Source of the DNA: Nitratireductor indicus C115
Lineage (GTDB): Bacteria; Pseudomonadota; Alphaproteobacteria; Rhizobiales; Rhizobiaceae
Direction: 5' to 3'
Assembly: GCF_000300515.1 (NCBI RefSeq)
Contig: NZ_AMSI01000015.1
Span: 62,001 to 126,000 of the forward strand
Length of the DNA stretch: 64,000 bases
A program made the translations under genes and the position numbers. The notes beneath the pieces were generated by a model. The model saw nothing but the letters and a program-made list of their open reading frames with translations. It made no database searches and had not been told where the DNA came from. Shown in pieces: positions 7,976 through 18,027 of this stretch. Positions within the stretch are counted from its first letter, which is position 1, and every line of letters starts with the position of its first letter.

Positions 7976-9036
7976 CTCTCGCGGTTGGCCGCAACGAAAT
8001 CGTCGTCGGCAAGGTCGGGATGCGCGGCGTAAATCCTGTCGATCTCGGCAGCCTGCCCGGGGGACAGACCTTCTTCAGGATCGAGGCACCAGATGCCTTC
8101 CAGAAGGCCCTGACGCCGCAGAACCTCATGGCAGCCGGCGATGCAGCCATGAAAATTGTTGGCGACATCGAAGAAGGCAGCATTGCAGTCCGTAACACGC
8201 GCGTCGAGTGCCATGAGGTCGGCTGGCACCGGCCCGCCAACCTCCACGGCTGCATGAATGCGATCGAGAAGCTCGACCGCCTTGCGTGTCCACACCGACC
8301 AATGGCCCAGAAGACCTCCGCGAAAGCGCATGCGCACCGTTTCATCACTGTGGCGCGCGCGCGGGATGTCGAACGGCGTGATCAGGTCGGCGACGATGTG
8401 ATCGTCATTGCCGGTATAAAGCGTGATCCTCTCCTCGGCTCCGGCCGCCACGATCCCTCGCATGACATCGAGGGTGCGATACCGGTTGAAGGGGGCAACC
8501 TTGATGGCCACGGCATTGTCGATGGATGAAAAGCGCTGCCAGAAGGATGCGTCAAGCTCGATGCCGCCGACGGCAGTCTGCATGTAGAAGCCGATGATGG
8601 GCATTTCGGCGGCGACGGCCTTGCAGTGCTCGATCAGTTCGTCGCCCGATGCGCCGCGCATCGCGCCCATGCTGACCAACACCGCGTGATAGCCGAGGTC
8701 GCGGGCAAGCTGCGCCTCGCCTACCGCTTGTGCGGTTCGGCCCGCGACGCCCGCGACCATTACCGCCGGGCGGTTCGCCCAATCGGCGGCTTCCCGGGCC
8801 GCAGCCTCCAGAACGGGTTTGTAAAGACCGGTTTCACGAATGGCGAACTGGGTGGTGTGAACCCCAACGGCGAGCCCACCAGAGCCGGCATCGAGGTAAT
8901 AGCGGGTGAGAGCACGCTGACGACGCGGATCGAGCGAGCGGGACGCATCAAGCGCCAGCGGATGCGCCGGGATCACGGCACCGCGCCGCAGCGTAGCGAG
9001 AATTTCCGGTGGCAGTTCAGAATGATGGAGACCCAT
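7963..9036 (-). CDS. Dihydrodipicolinate synthase-family lyase/aldolase, substrate unknown
   Basis: A 357-residue class I aldolase of the DapA/NAL family, about 60 residues longer than typical DapA. The candidate Schiff-base lysine is K179 (VAIKVAPFNRYR) and the partner tyrosine is Y151 (IIGFYMQTAVGG). The usual N-terminal GTTGE is replaced by a divergent AVGVHTTQFA segment, so it is probably not lysine biosynthesis. Lying inside an importer operon with an epimerase and an acetyltransferase suggests cleavage of a keto acid derived from the imported compound. The start at 9036 has a GGAAG ribosome site 5 bases upstream. Confidence 0.8.
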   Translation of the reverse strand: MGLHHSELPPEILATLRRGAVIPAHPLALDASRSLDPRRQRALTRYYLDAGSGGLAVGVHTTQFAIRETGLYKPVLEAAAREAADWANRPAVMVAGVAGRTAQAVGEAQLARDLGYHAVLVSMGAMRGASGDELIEHCKAVAAEMPIIGFYMQTAVGGIELDASFWQRFSSIDNAVAIKVAPFNRYRTLDVMRGIVAAGAEERITLYTGNDDHIVADLITPFDIPRARHSDETVRMRFRGGLLGHWSVWTRKAVELLDRIHAAVEVGGPVPADLMALDARVTDCNAAFFDVANNFHGCIAGCHEVLRRQGLLEGIWCLDPEEGLSPGQAAEIDRIYAAHPDLADDDFVAANRERWLS

Positions 9037-9048
9037 GGATGCTGCTTC

Positions 9049-9867
9049 CTATCCGAATTCGGGGCCGGCGATCACGGCGCTTGCCGCTGGGCTGTCCGGC
9101 CAATCGTGCGGTCCCTTCTTCATGCGGAGAAAGGGACGTTGCTTGTTGAAACCCGCGGTCTTCAGGTGCGCTGCAAGTCCGGTGCAGTGCGCAGCCACAT
9201 CGAGAAAGACCGGCCCCTCCAATGAGGCGATGACCGCGTCCACCAGCTCGATCACGGTGCCTTCATCGCTACCGGTGACTGGTCCGATCTGAGTAGCAAG
9301 CCGCCCGTCACGGCCAAAGGCATGGGCTGTGCCCATGCTTCTGAAGGTCATTGGGGAGCGGCGGATAAAGTCGCGCAGCAGAAAGCTTCGATCCGCCCCG
9401 AAGGCGACGTTGGCGGCTTTCACGGCGAAGTCGGGTGCTGGTTGCGCGAGAGTTGGCTTCCGCGCGCCGCCGTCACCCTGCCAACGTTCGAAGCGTTCGC
9501 CCGGCTCGAAGCCCAGATTGCGATAGATGGGTTCGCCCGCAGGGGTCGCATCGAGAAAGGCCGTGCGGCCTTCCTTCTCGATTTCGGCGATGCAATGTCT
9601 GAGCAGAGCCGTGCCGAAGCCCCGCCCACGAAAAGCCTTGCGGGTCAGCACCATGCTGATCCAGGCGATGTTGCTGCCATAGGGCATGACGGCAGCGGTG
9701 GCTGCGAGCGTGACCTCTTGGAAAAGGCCGAACACCCGGCCCTGCGCGAGAAACAGGCGCCAATCGTCCGGAAGCTGGTTCCAGCCGGCCTCGCAGGAGA
9801 GCTCCATCGCCTTTGCGATGTCGTCCTGCGTCAGGGAGATGGCGCGCGTTTCATCAGTAAGCGCCAT
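9049..9867 (-). CDS. GNAT-family N-acetyltransferase, two-domain (YitH-like)
   Basis: A 272-residue acetyltransferase. The N-terminal GNAT domain has the acetyl-CoA loop RGRGFGTAL at residues 80-88 and a typical final strand motif ([19 protein letters not shown]). The C-terminal half (about 150-272) resembles the extra Acetyltransf_18 domain of YitH-like proteins. The acceptor is unknown. It overlaps the upstream epimerase gene by 19 bases or less and is followed 12 bases later by the DHDPS-like gene, so it is co-transcribed with them. Confidence 0.8.
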   Translation of the reverse strand: MALTDETRAISLTQDDIAKAMELSCEAGWNQLPDDWRLFLAQGRVFGLFQEVTLAATAAVMPYGSNIAWISMVLTRKAFRGRGFGTALLRHCIAEIEKEGRTAFLDATPAGEPIYRNLGFEPGERFERWQGDGGARKPTLAQPAPDFAVKAANVAFGADRSFLLRDFIRRSPMTFRSMGTAHAFGRDGRLATQIGPVTGSDEGTVIELVDAVIASLEGPVFLDVAAHCTGLAAHLKTAGFNKQRPFLRMKKGPHDWPDSPAASAVIAGPEFG

Positions 9868-10936
9868 CGCGCGCCTCGAAATGGGTGGGCTTGTTGTGGG
9901 AGGGCATTTCCCTGGACACCCAGTCTGCCGTCCAGGCGATCATCCGGTCGAGCGGGACCACCGGATAGCCGAACAGGCCATTGGAAAGCTTGGCATTGGA
10001 AAGCCATGCGCTGGGCGCTTCCGTTCCGGTAACGAGAGGCTTGCGGCCAAGCAGTTCGCCGAACGTCTTTGCCAGCCAGCGCACGGAAATGACCTCGGGG
10101 CCGGTCACGTTGATCGGGCTGGTCGGCACGGTCGCCTGTTTCAGGCAGCGCAGTGCGATGGCGTTGGCGTCGCCCTGCCAGATCACGTTGACATGGCCCA
10201 TGGTGACGTCAATGGGCACGCCGTCTCGCACCTTGACGGCAACGTCATGAAGCACGCCGTAACGCAGGTCGATTGCATAGTTCAGGCGATAGAGGCGGCC
10301 TGGCGTGTTGTGGATCTGCGAAAAATGCTCGATCAGTCTTTCGCGGCCGATGCAGGACTGGGCGTACTCGCCGGGCGGATCGAGCGGGTCGCTCTCTTCA
10401 GAGCCCATGCTGTCTACGGGCGTAAAGGCATATACGCATCCGGTGGAGAAGGCGACGATGCGGGAGGCCTTGAAAACCTCGGCAACGACGGCAGGCATAT
10501 AGGTATTGGTCGCCCAGGTGAGCGGCTGGTTGCCGCCGGAACCGAACTTGCGGCCAGCCATGAAGATGACGTTCTTCGCTTTCGGCAGAGCTTCAAGCGC
10601 AGCGCGGTCGAGCATGTCGCAGGCAATCGTTTCGATGCCGTGCTTTTCGAGCTCCGTCCTGGCTGCAGGATCGCTGAAGCGGGCAACGGCGATGATGCGT
10701 TTTTCGGGTGCCGCGTTGCTGGCGAGGCGGGCAAGGGTGGGACCCATCTTGCCGCTCGCTCCGAGGATCATGATGTCGCCGTCGAGGGCCGCGAGATCTT
10801 CGATCAGGGCGCGGGAAGGCGTTGCGATGAAGGCGTCCAGCTCTTCCGGGCTTTCGAAGCGCGAAGGCAGATGGGAGCCGTCGAGAAGTTCACTGCCCGC
10901 GATACCGGAGCCTTGAATATTGGGGTCTGCGTTCAC
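9854..10936 (-). CDS. NAD(P)-dependent epimerase/dehydratase family protein
   Basis: A 360-residue extended SDR-type protein with a Rossmann glycine motif ([18 protein letters not shown], near residues 56-73) and a later segment [10 protein letters not shown] that occupies the catalytic Ser region. The usual YxxxK is represented by [11 protein letters not shown] or a nearby tyrosine and is not canonical, so activity on a sugar or sugar acid is only an inference. It overlaps the permease gene by 4 bases (ATGA), which ties it to the importer operon. Confidence 0.75.
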   Translation of the reverse strand: MNADPNIQGSGIAGSELLDGSHLPSRFESPEELDAFIATPSRALIEDLAALDGDIMILGASGKMGPTLARLASNAAPEKRIIAVARFSDPAARTELEKHGIETIACDMLDRAALEALPKAKNVIFMAGRKFGSGGNQPLTWATNTYMPAVVAEVFKASRIVAFSTGCVYAFTPVDSMGSEESDPLDPPGEYAQSCIGRERLIEHFSQIHNTPGRLYRLNYAIDLRYGVLHDVAVKVRDGVPIDVTMGHVNVIWQGDANAIALRCLKQATVPTSPINVTGPEVISVRWLAKTFGELLGRKPLVTGTEAPSAWLSNAKLSNGLFGYPVVPLDRMIAWTADWVSREMPSHNKPTHFEARDGAY

Positions 10937-11742
10937 GACATCCTCGCGTCTTTGGGAACGATCATGTGTTCGAGAATAAGCACCGCCATGTAGAGCACGA
11001 TGCCGATCAGCGTGATGAGGGCGACGGCCATGAACATGGCCGGCGTGTCGAGCGCGGCCTGAACCTGGATCATCAGGTAGCCGAGACCGCGGTCGGAAGC
11101 GATGAACTCCCCCACCACCGCGCCGGCTACCGCCAGGATGGCCGCCACCTTCATGCCCGAGAAGATGTAGGGCAAGGCGCCAGGAAGCTGGATATAGGCG
11201 AACATCTGCCAGCGCGACCCGCGCAGCGATTTCACGAGATCCAGAAGATCAGGCTCTACCTCGCGCAGACCGCGCACCGTGGTCAACAAAATGGGGAAAT
11301 AGCAGAGCGAGAAGGTGATCAGGATGTTGGTGGAAATGCCGTAGCTGAACCACACGATGACCAGAGGCCCGAGCGCCACCTTCGGGATCATGTTGAGGGT
11401 GACGAGAAGGGGAAAGAGCACCATCAGCATGATGCGCGACCAGGAGAAGAGAAGGGCCGAGGCGACCCCGAGAACGGTGGCCAGAAGATAGCCGCCGACG
11501 ATCTCCAGCCCTGTGACCCAGCTGTTGCCGATCCAGTCGTAACGACCGGAACCCAGAGTGGACAGGATTTCGCTTGGTGCAGGCAGGATGAAGCGGGGCA
11601 CCTCGAGGGCGCGCACCAGAAACTCCCACAAGGCGAATGCCGCCAGATGCACGACCACGGTGACGATGCGCATCTGATTGGCGCGTCGCCGCTCCAGGCG
11701 GGCTGCTTCGCTGATCGTTGCGTCCTCGGTTGCTGCAACCAT
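10933..11742 (-). CDS. ABC transporter permease, SsuC/TauC type
   Basis: A 269-residue permease with about six hydrophobic segments and the EAA loop ([21 protein letters not shown]) that contacts the ATPase. It is the first gene of the five-gene minus-strand operon ending with the ATPase at 7166. An inverted-repeat operator lies about 50 bases before its start (11791-11811). It should form one importer with the ATPase at 7166-7975 and the secreted binding protein at 12652-13647. Confidence 0.92.
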   Translation of the reverse strand: MVAATEDATISEAARLERRRANQMRIVTVVVHLAAFALWEFLVRALEVPRFILPAPSEILSTLGSGRYDWIGNSWVTGLEIVGGYLLATVLGVASALLFSWSRIMLMVLFPLLVTLNMIPKVALGPLVIVWFSYGISTNILITFSLCYFPILLTTVRGLREVEPDLLDLVKSLRGSRWQMFAYIQLPGALPYIFSGMKVAAILAVAGAVVGEFIASDRGLGYLMIQVQAALDTPAMFMAVALITLIGIVLYMAVLILEHMIVPKDARMS

Positions 11743-11790
11743 GCTTCGTTCCCTCTTTATGGATCGAAGCTAATCCGCTTTTGCGGCGCA

Positions 11791-11811
11791 GTCAACCAAC
11801 CAGTTGATTAC
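11791..11811. promoter_or_regulatory. Putative TetR operator upstream of the permease-led operon
   Basis: The sequence contains TCAAC-CAACCA-GTTGA and, read on the minus strand, matches the site at 12510-12532 almost base for base around the shared core CAACTGGTTG. It lies between the tetR stop and the permease start, where it could cover the operon's promoter. Assignment to the neighbouring TetR protein is inferred from position and from the second copy in front of tetR itself. Confidence 0.6.
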
Positions 11812-11830
11812 TTGATTTGCGACAGCAATT

Positions 11831-12493
11831 TCAGGGACGTAGCGCGGACAGGACGAGCGAAATGACGTGTTCGCGGCGGCGTGCGGCCTGGGCGGGCGAT
11901 GCCATGTCGCGATCGAAGATGACGGAAAGCGTGCTGCGATTGGCAAAATAGAAGAAGGAGAGGGCGGCAATGGAAAGGTAGAGATTGACCGGCCCGAAGC
12001 GGTCGTTGAACACACCCGCCCTGACACCGCGCGTCAGTGTCTCCTCGACGAGCTGAACCAGGGGAGAGTGCATCTCGGTCACCTTGTCCGAGATTTTCAG
12101 ATGGCGAGCCTCCATGCGGTTCTCGTCGTTGATGAGAGCAACGAATTCCGGGTGATCAGCTAGATAATCGAAGGAGAAGCCGACGAGGCGGCGCATTGCC
12201 TCTTCCGGGTCGAGATCGGAAAGATGCAGCTCCTGCTCGCGTTCGCGGATCTGGCGATAGACCTCCTCAAGCGCTGTCTTGTAGAGATCGTCCTTGCTGC
12301 CGAAATAATGATAGACGAGCTGCTTGTTGACGCCGGCCTGCCGCGCGATGCGGTCGACGCGGCCGCCCTCGAAGCCGAATTCGGTGAATTCGGCGACGGC
12401 TGCATCCAGCAGCGCCCGCCAGGTGGCGGCGGGATCGCGCCGTTGAGGTGTATCCGCCTTCCTCGATCGCTTGACGGTTGCGCTATCTTCCAT
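11831..12493 (-). CDS. TetR/AcrR-family transcriptional regulator
   Basis: A 220-residue regulator with an N-terminal TetR helix-turn-helix (about residues 25-70), including FEGGRVDRIARQAGVNKQLV and YHYFGSKDDLYKTAL, and an all-helical ligand domain behind it. It sits between the importer/catabolic operon (same strand, 88 bases downstream) and the divergent binding-protein gene. Two copies of a CAACTGGTTG-centred inverted repeat flank it, so it probably represses both units and itself until the transported compound or a product binds. Confidence 0.9.
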   Translation of the reverse strand: MEDSATVKRSRKADTPQRRDPAATWRALLDAAVAEFTEFGFEGGRVDRIARQAGVNKQLVYHYFGSKDDLYKTALEEVYRQIREREQELHLSDLDPEEAMRRLVGFSFDYLADHPEFVALINDENRMEARHLKISDKVTEMHSPLVQLVEETLTRGVRAGVFNDRFGPVNLYLSIAALSFFYFANRSTLSVIFDRDMASPAQAARRREHVISLVLSALRP

Positions 12494-12509
12494 CCTTTAT
12501 GCCTCCGAT

Positions 12510-12532
12510 GTAACCAACTGGTTGATTGGTTA
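12510..12532. promoter_or_regulatory. Putative TetR operator between tetR and the binding-protein gene
   Basis: The arms AACCAA and TTGGTT enclose CTGGTTGA, and an inner CAAC-TG-GTTG is present. The site lies 17 bases upstream of the tetR start and about 120 bases before the plus-strand binding-protein gene, so it could control both directions. It shares its core with the site at 11791-11811, read on the opposite strand. Confidence 0.6.
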
Positions 12533-12651
12533 TTGATCCAGCTTAGCATCCATGCCTATAGTTTGCCACTCGGGCCCTCCGCGATCTGCCGGAAGCGCGG
12601 ACGCCCCGTCCAGAATGCGCCTTTCGACCTTTCACTTCGCTGGAGACCAAG

Positions 12652-13647
12652 ATGACGCTTCGCAGATCCTTCGTGCTGTCAGCCGCGCTTGCAGCCACTT
12701 TTCTTCCGTTCGGCGCTCAGGCCGCTGATGTCAACATGGTGCTGAACTGGGTGCCAACGGCAGACCATTCACCCTACTACTACGCCAAGCAGCAGGGCTG
12801 GTATGATGAAGCCGGCATCAACCTGACCATCGAGGCCGGTCGCGGCTCAGGCGCGGCGGCGCAGCGTGTGGGCGCGGGCATCTCGCAAATCGGCGTGGCG
12901 GATATGGCAACCGTGCTGCTGGCCAAGGGGCAGGGGGCCAACGCGGTGGCGATCATGACCGTCTATGCCAATTCTCCGCAGGGGTTCTACTGGCTGAAAA
13001 GCAACGGTATCGAGGGGCCGAAGGATTTTCCGGGCCGCTCTATCGGCAATCCCCCGGCGGATGCCTCGCGTGTCATGTGGCCGCTCTTCGCCAAGACGGT
13101 GGGTATCGACGCGGATTCGGTGAAATTCGTCAATGTCTCGCCACAAGCCAAGCTCACCTCGCTCAAGAGCGGCGCCATCGATATCACCAGCGACTTCTAC
13201 AATGAGCACGATCTGAAGGTTCGTGAATTCGGTGACGATCTCGGTTTCGTCGCCTGGCGCGATATCGGCGTCAATCCCTATGGCAATTCGGTTATCGTGA
13301 ACGGCGATTTCCTTGCGGGCAACAAGGAGCTGGTCGCCAAGTTCGCTTCCGTCACGCAGCGGGCATTCGCGGCCTGCGTGAAAGATGTGGAGCCATGCCT
13401 CAGCGCGCTGATGGAGCAGGTCTCGGGCCTCGAGCACGACAACCAGGTCGACCAGTGGAACCGCATCACCGAATTGATGACCGACGACACGACGACGACG
13501 GTTGCGCTGGGAGCGTTCAATCCTGAGCGGATGGATGCCGACTACAAGATGGTCGAGACCTATTTCAATCTGGAGAAGCCGTTCGATATCAAGGCGGCCT
13601 ACACGAACGAGTTCCTCGACGAATCCATCAAGATGACGAAACGCTGA
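12652..13647 (+). CDS. ABC transporter substrate-binding protein, NMT1/THI5-like
   Basis: A 331-residue periplasmic binding protein with a Sec signal peptide (about residues 1-24, ending GAQAADV). The NMT1/THI5-like start of the mature protein reads LNWVPTADHSPYYYAKQQGW, with GSGAAAQRVGAG further on. Such proteins bind pyrimidines, thiamine precursors, riboflavin or other small heterocycles or anions. It is divergent from tetR and is the likely binding partner of the permease and ATPase encoded on the minus strand. A GGAGA ribosome site precedes the ATG by 6 bases. Confidence 0.88.
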   Translation: MTLRRSFVLSAALAATFLPFGAQAADVNMVLNWVPTADHSPYYYAKQQGWYDEAGINLTIEAGRGSGAAAQRVGAGISQIGVADMATVLLAKGQGANAVAIMTVYANSPQGFYWLKSNGIEGPKDFPGRSIGNPPADASRVMWPLFAKTVGIDADSVKFVNVSPQAKLTSLKSGAIDITSDFYNEHDLKVREFGDDLGFVAWRDIGVNPYGNSVIVNGDFLAGNKELVAKFASVTQRAFAACVKDVEPCLSALMEQVSGLEHDNQVDQWNRITELMTDDTTTTVALGAFNPERMDADYKMVETYFNLEKPFDIKAAYTNEFLDESIKMTKR

Positions 13648-13682
13648 GCGGTCACGCTTCTTAAAAGTTCAGCTTTCTACCT

Positions 13683-13714
13683 AACTCCCCTGGGCGGATA
13701 CCGACCGGGGGAGT
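13683..13714 (+). terminator. Probable intrinsic terminator after the binding-protein gene
   Basis: AACTCCCC (13683-13690) pairs perfectly with GGGGAGTT (13707-13714), with some further pairing in the 16-base loop. It is followed by a modestly T-rich stretch. It lies 36 bases after the stop codon of the binding-protein gene. Confidence 0.5.
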
Positions 13715-13755
13715 TTCCGTTTCGGGAGTTGTTGCGCGGGCAATCGCGTCCTTGT

Positions 13756-13769
13756 TTGCGAAACTGCAA
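13756..13769. promoter_or_regulatory. NnrR/Fnr-type box upstream of nosR
   Basis: TTGCGAAACTGCAA fits the TTG-N8-CAA form of Crp/Fnr-superfamily sites and is one base from the TTGCG-N4-CGCAA form associated with NnrR. It lies 67 bases before the nosR start, a suitable position for an activator. Two other such sites lie before pseudoazurin and nnrS. Confidence 0.65.
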
Positions 13770-13836
13770 AGTTCGTCTCCGGTGCCTCCGATAGCGTCTG
13801 CCGCAAATGGCATGACGAGGCTTTGGAGGCCGGGCG

Positions 13837-16095
13837 ATGTTCAGATGGGCAAGGCGGGACCTGACGGGAAATTTCCCGGGCATCGCATGGTGGTTTGCGG
13901 CGAGCCTGCTTGCCCTTCTGGTGCTTGCGGGGTTCCCGGCAAAGACCCGCGCCGAGCCCCTGCTCGACCGCTATCTCGAACTCGCGCAGCCCTCTGAACT
14001 GGTCCCCGGCGCCGACAGCTATGGCCCCGTGCGTGGCGATCTACCCGTCGCGCCCGCACTCAAGGACGGCAAGCCGGTCGGCTGGGTTTTCCTGACATCG
14101 GATTTCGTTCCAACGGCAGGTTATTCGGGAAAGCCCATTCACATCCTGGCCGGTGTTTCGGACGAGGCCGTGATTACCGGCGTGCGGCTGGTCAAGCATT
14201 CCGAGCCGATCGTTCTTGTCGGCATCCCGGAAGCGCGCATCAGGGAAGTCACCGAAAAATATGCGGGACTGGACCTTCGCAAGGAGGCGTCTTCCGAGAA
14301 GGAAGAGCACGAGCTCGACATCGTTTCGGGCGCGACGGTCACGATCATGATCATCGACGATTCCATCGTGCGCGCCGGCATCAAGGTGGCAAAAGCGCTC
14401 TCGCTTGGCGGTCTCACGCCGGACACGGAAACGGTGGCAGCCAGGCGTAGCGTCGACCGTGGTGTCGATGCGGTAGAGGACTGGCAGACGCTGACGGGTG
14501 ACGGATCGGTTCGCCACTTCACCCTCGATGTGGAAACCATCAATGCGGATTTCGCAGCGCTTGGCGATCCGCGTGCGGGGGCCCACACGGAGCCGGGCCC
14601 CGACAGCGATGCCTATATCGATGTCTGGACGGCGCTTGTGAGCCAGCCTGCCATAGGACGCAGCCTCCTGGGCGATGCCGAATACGCAAATCTGAAGGCT
14701 CTTTTGAAGGACGGCGATGAGGCGATCCTCGTTGCTGGCCGCGGACGCTGGTCGTTCAAGGGATCGGGCTATGTCCGCGGGGGGATTTTCGACCGTATCC
14801 AGGTCATCCAGGGCGACATCTCCCATCGCTTCAGAGATCGCGAGCATCGCCGGGTGGGGCGGCTCGCTGCCGCCGGGGCGCCCGATATGACGGAGACGGA
14901 TGTCTTCATCATTCCGCAAAAGGCAGGGTTCGATGCGGCGGCACCCTGGCGGCTCCAGATGCTCGTGCAGCGCCCGGTCGGGGCGATCGACAAGCTCTTT
15001 CTCAATTATGATCTCGGCTACGATCTGCCCGACCGCTTTCTCGTCGCGCAGGAGGCGCCGGCGGTCGCGGCTCCCGCCGCGCGGCCATCCGCAGAAGAAA
15101 GCGCTGTGGCGATCCGGGATGCGCTCTGGCTCAGGATCTGGGATGCGAAGCGGAACGAGGTGGTGATCCTCGGGCTGGGGCTCGCTTTCCTGACGGGTAT
15201 CTTCTTCTTCCAGACCATCGCCACCCGTAACGAGCGTGTTTTCAACATCATCAGGACCGCGTTCCTCGTTTTCACGCTCGTGTTCATAGGCTGGTATGCG
15301 AACGCGCAGCTTTCCGTGGTCAACGTGCTTGCCGTCTTTTCGGCGCTGGTCAGCGATTTTCGCTGGGAAACGTTCCTCATGGACCCGCTGCTCTTCGTCA
15401 TGTGGTTCGCAGTGGCGGCGGCCCTCCTGTTCTGGGCGCGGGGCGCCTATTGCGGATGGCTGTGCCCCTTCGGCGCCCTGCAGGAACTCTCCAACAAGAT
15501 CGCGCGGCTTCTGCGCGTGCCGCAGGTGACACTGCCCTGGGGGCTGCATGAGCGACTGTGGCCCGTCAAATACGTGATCTTCCTCGGCCTGTTCGGCATG
15601 TCGCTCTACTCGCTCGAAATGGCTGAGCATTATGCCGAGATCGAACCCTTCAAGACGGCCATCATCCTGAAGTTCGATCGGCCGTGGCCCTATGTGCTCT
15701 TCGCGCTTGCCATGCTTGCGCCCGGCCTCTTCATCGAGCGCTTCTATTGCCGCTATGTCTGCCCTCTGGGTGGCGGGCTGGCGATCCCCGCGCGGCTCCA
15801 CATGTTCCGCTGGCTCAAGCGCTACAAGGAATGCGGCAATCCCTGCCAGGTCTGTGCGCATGACTGCCCGGTGCAGGCGATACACCCGACCGGCGAGATC
15901 AACCCCAACGAATGCATCTCCTGCCTCAACTGCCAGGTGCTCTACCAGCACACGGCGAAATGCCCGGTGGTGGTGGCGAAGATCAAGAAGCGCGAGCGCT
16001 TCGAGAAGCAGAACGGGCTGGCGCCGTCCGGCAGCGGACAACCGCCCGTCAATTACAAGCCGAAGGCAAATGCCCCGGCTGCCTCAAACCTCTGA
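13837..16095 (+). CDS. nosR: NosR, membrane flavo-iron-sulfur protein for nitrous oxide reduction
   Basis: A 752-residue protein that delivers electrons to, or activates, NosZ. It has an N-terminal signal/membrane segment and a periplasmic FMN-binding domain with the flavinylation motif SGATVT (near residue 168). About five to six membrane helices follow in the second half, with two cytoplasmic CxxxCP motifs (YCGWLCP and YCRYVCP) and two ferredoxin-type 4Fe-4S motifs near residues 668-710 ([13 protein letters not shown] and CISCLNCQ). A GGAGG ribosome site lies 8 bases before the ATG. It is the first gene of nosRZDFYLX and is preceded by an Fnr-type box. Confidence 0.97.
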   Translation: MFRWARRDLTGNFPGIAWWFAASLLALLVLAGFPAKTRAEPLLDRYLELAQPSELVPGADSYGPVRGDLPVAPALKDGKPVGWVFLTSDFVPTAGYSGKPIHILAGVSDEAVITGVRLVKHSEPIVLVGIPEARIREVTEKYAGLDLRKEASSEKEEHELDIVSGATVTIMIIDDSIVRAGIKVAKALSLGGLTPDTETVAARRSVDRGVDAVEDWQTLTGDGSVRHFTLDVETINADFAALGDPRAGAHTEPGPDSDAYIDVWTALVSQPAIGRSLLGDAEYANLKALLKDGDEAILVAGRGRWSFKGSGYVRGGIFDRIQVIQGDISHRFRDREHRRVGRLAAAGAPDMTETDVFIIPQKAGFDAAAPWRLQMLVQRPVGAIDKLFLNYDLGYDLPDRFLVAQEAPAVAAPAARPSAEESAVAIRDALWLRIWDAKRNEVVILGLGLAFLTGIFFFQTIATRNERVFNIIRTAFLVFTLVFIGWYANAQLSVVNVLAVFSALVSDFRWETFLMDPLLFVMWFAVAAALLFWARGAYCGWLCPFGALQELSNKIARLLRVPQVTLPWGLHERLWPVKYVIFLGLFGMSLYSLEMAEHYAEIEPFKTAIILKFDRPWPYVLFALAMLAPGLFIERFYCRYVCPLGGGLAIPARLHMFRWLKRYKECGNPCQVCAHDCPVQAIHPTGEINPNECISCLNCQVLYQHTAKCPVVVAKIKKRERFEKQNGLAPSGSGQPPVNYKPKANAPAASNL

Positions 16096-16112
16096 CACAA
16101 GGAGACGAGAAG

Positions 16113-18020
16113 ATGAGTGAAACATCGATCACACGCCGGGCACTGCTCGGAAGCACGGCCGGGGGCGCTGCCTTCGCCGGGGCCATGATCGCCGGTGGCG
16201 CGGGGGCTGGTATCGTCGGTGCTCCGAGCCTCGCGGCGGCAGCCGAAGGCGCCTATCGTGAAATCCATCCGGGCGAGCTCGACAGTTATTACGGTTTCTG
16301 GTCATCGGGCCAGAGCGGCGAAATCCGCATCATCGGCATGCCGTCGATGCGCGAACTCGTACGCATTCCGGTGTTCAACCGATGCTCGGCCACGGGCTGG
16401 GGCAGCACCAATGAAAGCCTGAAGATCCTGACGGAAGGGCTGCTGCCTGAAACCAAGGCATTCCTCGAAAAACGCGGCATGCAGACTTATCAAAACGGTG
16501 ACCTGCACCATCCGCACATGTCGTTCACCGAAGGGACCTATGACGGTCGTTATATCTTTGCCAATGACAAGGCGAACACGCGTGTGGCGCGCATTCGCTG
16601 CGACGTGATGAAGACCGACAAGATCGTGGAGATCCCCAACACGTCGGACATTCACGGTCTGCGCCCGCAGAAATGGCCGCGTACAGGCTATGTGTTTGCC
16701 AATGGTGAACATCGGATTCCGCTGCCCAATGACGGTTTGATTCTCGATGATCCCACGAAATACGTGTCGATCTTCAGCGCCGTGGACGGCGATACGATGG
16801 AGGTGAAATGGCAGGTAATCGTCGATGGCAATCTCGACAATTGCGATGCCGACTACAAAGGCAAATACGCCTTCTCGACCTGCTATAATTCGGAAAACGG
16901 CGTGACGCTCGCTGAGATGACGGCCAATGAGCAGGACTGGGTGGTCATCTTCAACATCAAGCGCATCGAGGAAGCCGTCAGCAAGGGCGATTTCAAGGAA
17001 TATAACGGCGTGCCCGTTATCGATGGGCGCCATGGCTCGCGCTATACGGCTTATGTCCCCGTCTCCAACAGCCCGCATGGCTGCAACATGGCACCGGACA
17101 AGCAGCATCTGTGCATCAATGGCAAGCTCTCACCCACCGTCACTGTGATCGACGTGGACCTGATCGACGACCTCTTCGAGAAGGGGGCAGAGCCGCGTTC
17201 GTGCGTCGTCGCGGAGCCGCAGCTCGGCCTGGGACCGCTTCACACTGCTTTCGACGGCAAGGGCTTTGCCTATACCACGCTCTTCCTCGACAGCCAGATG
17301 TGCAAGTGGGACATCGAAAAGGCCAAGCGTGCCTTCAAGGGCGAGGAAATCGATCCGATTGTCCAGAAGATCGATGTCCACTACCAGCCGGGCCACAACC
17401 ACACCTCCATGGGCGAGACCCTGGAAGCCGATGGCCAGTTCCTGGTGTCGCTCAACAAGTTCTCGAAGGACCGCTTCCTGAATGTCGGACCGCTCAAGCC
17501 GGAAAACGATCAGCTGATCGACATTTCGGGCAGCGAGATGAAGCTCGTGCATGACGGCCCCACCTTTGCGGAGCCGCATGACTGCATCATCGTGCGGGCC
17601 GATATCGTCAATCCGGTCTCGATCTGGGACCGTGGCGACAGCATGTGGGAGGAAGCCCGCAAGCAGGCGGAAGCCGATGGCGTCGATCTCGACTACGGTG
17701 CCGACGTCATTCGCGACGGCAACAAGGTCCGGGTCTATATGCACTCCGTCGCGCCGTCCTTCTCGCTCGAACAGTTCGAGGTGAACGAGGGCGATGAGGT
17801 GACGGTCTATGTCACCAACATGGATGAGGTGGACGATCTCACCCACGGCTTCACGCTGGGCAATCACGGTGTTGCCATGGAGGTTGCGCCGCAGGCCACG
17901 GCTTCGGTCACCTTCACCGCCGACCGGCCCGGCGTGCACTGGTACTATTGCCAGTGGTTCTGCCATGCGCTGCACATGGAAATGCGCGGTCGCATGCTTG
18001 TGAAGCCGAAGGCGGCGTAA
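16113..18020 (+). CDS. nosZ: Nitrous-oxide reductase NosZ (clade I, Tat-exported)
   Basis: A 635-residue periplasmic copper enzyme reducing N2O to N2. The Tat signal [12 protein letters not shown] (residues 7-18) marks clade I. The beta-propeller carries CuZ histidine motifs such as HHPHMS and DIHGLRP, and the C-terminal cupredoxin domain has the CuA motif [12 protein letters not shown]. The ATG at 16113 follows an AAGGAGA site and is preferred over an upstream in-frame ATG that would extend into nosR. It is the catalytic gene of the cluster; pseudoazurin, encoded 4.6 kb downstream, is a likely electron donor. Confidence 0.98.
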   Translation: MSETSITRRALLGSTAGGAAFAGAMIAGGAGAGIVGAPSLAAAAEGAYREIHPGELDSYYGFWSSGQSGEIRIIGMPSMRELVRIPVFNRCSATGWGSTNESLKILTEGLLPETKAFLEKRGMQTYQNGDLHHPHMSFTEGTYDGRYIFANDKANTRVARIRCDVMKTDKIVEIPNTSDIHGLRPQKWPRTGYVFANGEHRIPLPNDGLILDDPTKYVSIFSAVDGDTMEVKWQVIVDGNLDNCDADYKGKYAFSTCYNSENGVTLAEMTANEQDWVVIFNIKRIEEAVSKGDFKEYNGVPVIDGRHGSRYTAYVPVSNSPHGCNMAPDKQHLCINGKLSPTVTVIDVDLIDDLFEKGAEPRSCVVAEPQLGLGPLHTAFDGKGFAYTTLFLDSQMCKWDIEKAKRAFKGEEIDPIVQKIDVHYQPGHNHTSMGETLEADGQFLVSLNKFSKDRFLNVGPLKPENDQLIDISGSEMKLVHDGPTFAEPHDCIIVRADIVNPVSIWDRGDSMWEEARKQAEADGVDLDYGADVIRDGNKVRVYMHSVAPSFSLEQFEVNEGDEVTVYVTNMDEVDDLTHGFTLGNHGVAMEVAPQATASVTFTADRPGVHWYYCQWFCHALHMEMRGRMLVKPKAA

Positions 18021-18027
18021 GGGGGAC

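Noticed and set aside
14041-16041. 666-codon open frame antisense to nosR
   Set aside because: It is an artefact of GC-rich codon bias opposite a clearly real nosR; it shows no recognisable domain and a His/Arg/Glu-rich composition.
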